In this document: positions 21,283 to 21,799 of the stretch, in pieces
Position numbering within the stretch: the first letter of the stretch is position 1
How the letters are laid out: each line of letters opens with the position of its first letter
DNA from: Candidatus Omnitrophota bacterium
GTDB taxonomy: Bacteria; Omnitrophota; Gorgyraeia; Zapsychrales; Zapsychraceae
Direction of reading: 5' to 3'
NCBI GenBank assembly: GCA_018062515.1
Contig: JAGOSC010000045.1
Coordinates: forward strand, 1-21,799
DNA length: 21,799 nucleotides
Program-made: the position numbers and the translations under genes
The notes under the pieces: generated by a model
What the model saw: the letters and a program-made list of their open reading frames with translations, nothing else
What the model was told of the DNA's origin: nothing
The model's database searches: none

Positions 21283-21298
21283 TGTAATAGTTTACAAC
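21281..21298. promoter_or_regulatory. Perfect inverted repeat over the transcription start, likely repressor operator
   Basis: GTTGTAA-TAGT-TTACAAC has two perfect 7-bp arms. It overlaps the last bases of the -10 box and covers the predicted start site, the classic place for a repressor. The TGTA/TACA half-sites recall BlaI/CopY-type operators, but in the opposite orientation to the usual TACA-TGTA order, so the regulator is not identified. No repressor gene is in the window. Confidence 0.6.
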
Positions 21299-21330
21299 TG
21301 ATCCGTACATCTAAAGGATTAAGTGTCGTC

Positions 21331-21702
21331 ATGAAAAATATTTTTCGAATTCCGATTGTATCAGGATTAATCCTTTCCGTTTTCTTATTTTCCATCTATT
21401 GTTGCTGTTTTCAAGATATAGTCCAAGCCAAACCAAAAGTCCCGCCCTGCCATCAGGCTGCTCAACATACAGACCAATCCCACAATAATCAAGAATGCAA
21501 TTGCCATAAAAATATTTTAGCCAATGATGTAGTCGCTGTTATTGATGTAGGTTTATTCCATGTAGACATATTTAACCTTGATTCTGTTATTGCTATTTTA
21601 AGCCCGGTCACTCTTTCGCTGCGGTCAAGTTATCCTGAATCACCGCCTGGTGTTTCTTCTGCTGTTCCACTCTACATTCAAAACTCCGTCCTACGTATTT
21701 AA
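21331..21702 (+). CDS. Small exported Cys/His-rich protein, possibly metal-related
   Basis: The 123-residue product has a signal/anchor segment (7-30) containing a CCC cluster (IYCCCF), then a Cys/His-rich region of ~30 residues: CHQAAQHTDQSHNNQECNCH, with three cysteines and four histidines. The second half is hydrophobic-to-neutral and ends SAVPLYIQNSVLRI. Small proteins with a Cys/His-rich centre and such a C-terminal LYIxNS-like end often precede heavy-metal RND or TolC-type efflux genes; this is recalled context, not a family assignment. It has its own promoter and operator and a weak Shine-Dalgarno (AAAGGA, ~13 nt before the ATG). The next gene probably follows immediately outside the window. 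Confidence 0.7.
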   Translation: MKNIFRIPIVSGLILSVFLFSIYCCCFQDIVQAKPKVPPCHQAAQHTDQSHNNQECNCHKNILANDVVAVIDVGLFHVDIFNLDSVIAILSPVTLSLRSSYPESPPGVSSAVPLYIQNSVLRI

Positions 21703-21785
21703 TATTCAATCCCATAATTGATACGTGTTTTAAATTTTCTATATCTTATGATATGGATTTGCGTTCAAATGGTATTGGAATTATT

Positions 21786-21799
21786 GTGAGGAATAAATA
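21786..21799 (+). promoter_or_regulatory. Ribosome binding site of a gene that starts beyond the window
   Basis: The last bases read GTGAGGAATAAATA, with GAGGA followed by an A/T spacer, the pattern seen right before start codons. No start codon is inside the window, so this is a prediction about the next base or so. The gap from 21703 holds no ORF and no terminator, suggesting one transcript. Confidence 0.45.

Overview
This window looks like chromosomal DNA from a Gram-negative (diderm) bacterium with fairly low GC. It carries a TonB-dependent receptor, outer-membrane beta-barrels, lipoproteins, an LpxL-type acyltransferase and many Sec signal peptides. The mix of a YfiR/CHASE8 signalling cluster, a GLUG-repeat glycosidase, a TorF-type porin and YadGH-like transporter genes would fit an uncultured lineage such as Omnitrophota, but this is an impression without a marker gene. 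No rRNA, tRNA, CRISPR array, insertion sequence or phage gene was found.

Region 1 (1-4031) is a trans-envelope signalling cluster: the 3' part of a TonB-dependent receptor, a periplasmic YfiR protein, a CHASE8 histidine kinase fused to a NarL-type receiver, and a free-standing receiver. The first three genes are translationally coupled. No DNA-binding or GGDEF output domain is encoded in it.

Region 2 (4053-5872) holds an LpxL/HtrB-like acyltransferase with an unusual active-site motif, converging on a TorF-like porin gene. The porin has a ~210-nt 5' leader (5873-6075, minus strand) with a good promoter, two upstream hairpins and two tandem intrinsic-terminator-like hairpins. It looks like an attenuator or riboswitch of no class I recognise.

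Region 3 (6213-8479) is a YadG/YadH-type ABC exporter overlapping by 4 bp, followed by a secreted Cu/Zn superoxide dismutase.

Region 4 (8480-13650) contains a 1190-residue secreted multidomain carbohydrate-active protein (GLUG repeats, alpha/alpha-barrel-like middle, clan GH-A catalytic domain) and a lipoprotein-like FAD-linked oxidoreductase.

Region 5 (13667-18141) holds recQ diverging from two tandem DEAD-box RNA helicase genes (RhlE-like and DbpA). recQ, the first helicase gene and the acyltransferase gene have -10 boxes only 7-9 nt from the start codon and no Shine-Dalgarno, so they are probably leaderless.

Region 6 (18142-19519) is a promoter, a possible 41-codon gene, a TerC-family membrane protein and a coiled-coil lipoprotein, closed by a clear terminator.

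Region 7 (19564-21799) contains small membrane and Cys/His-rich exported proteins and an outer-membrane beta-barrel with a His-rich segment, then a terminator, then a strong promoter whose start site is covered by a perfect 7-bp inverted repeat. I infer a metal-responsive locus that continues past the right edge, where a ribosome binding site is already visible.
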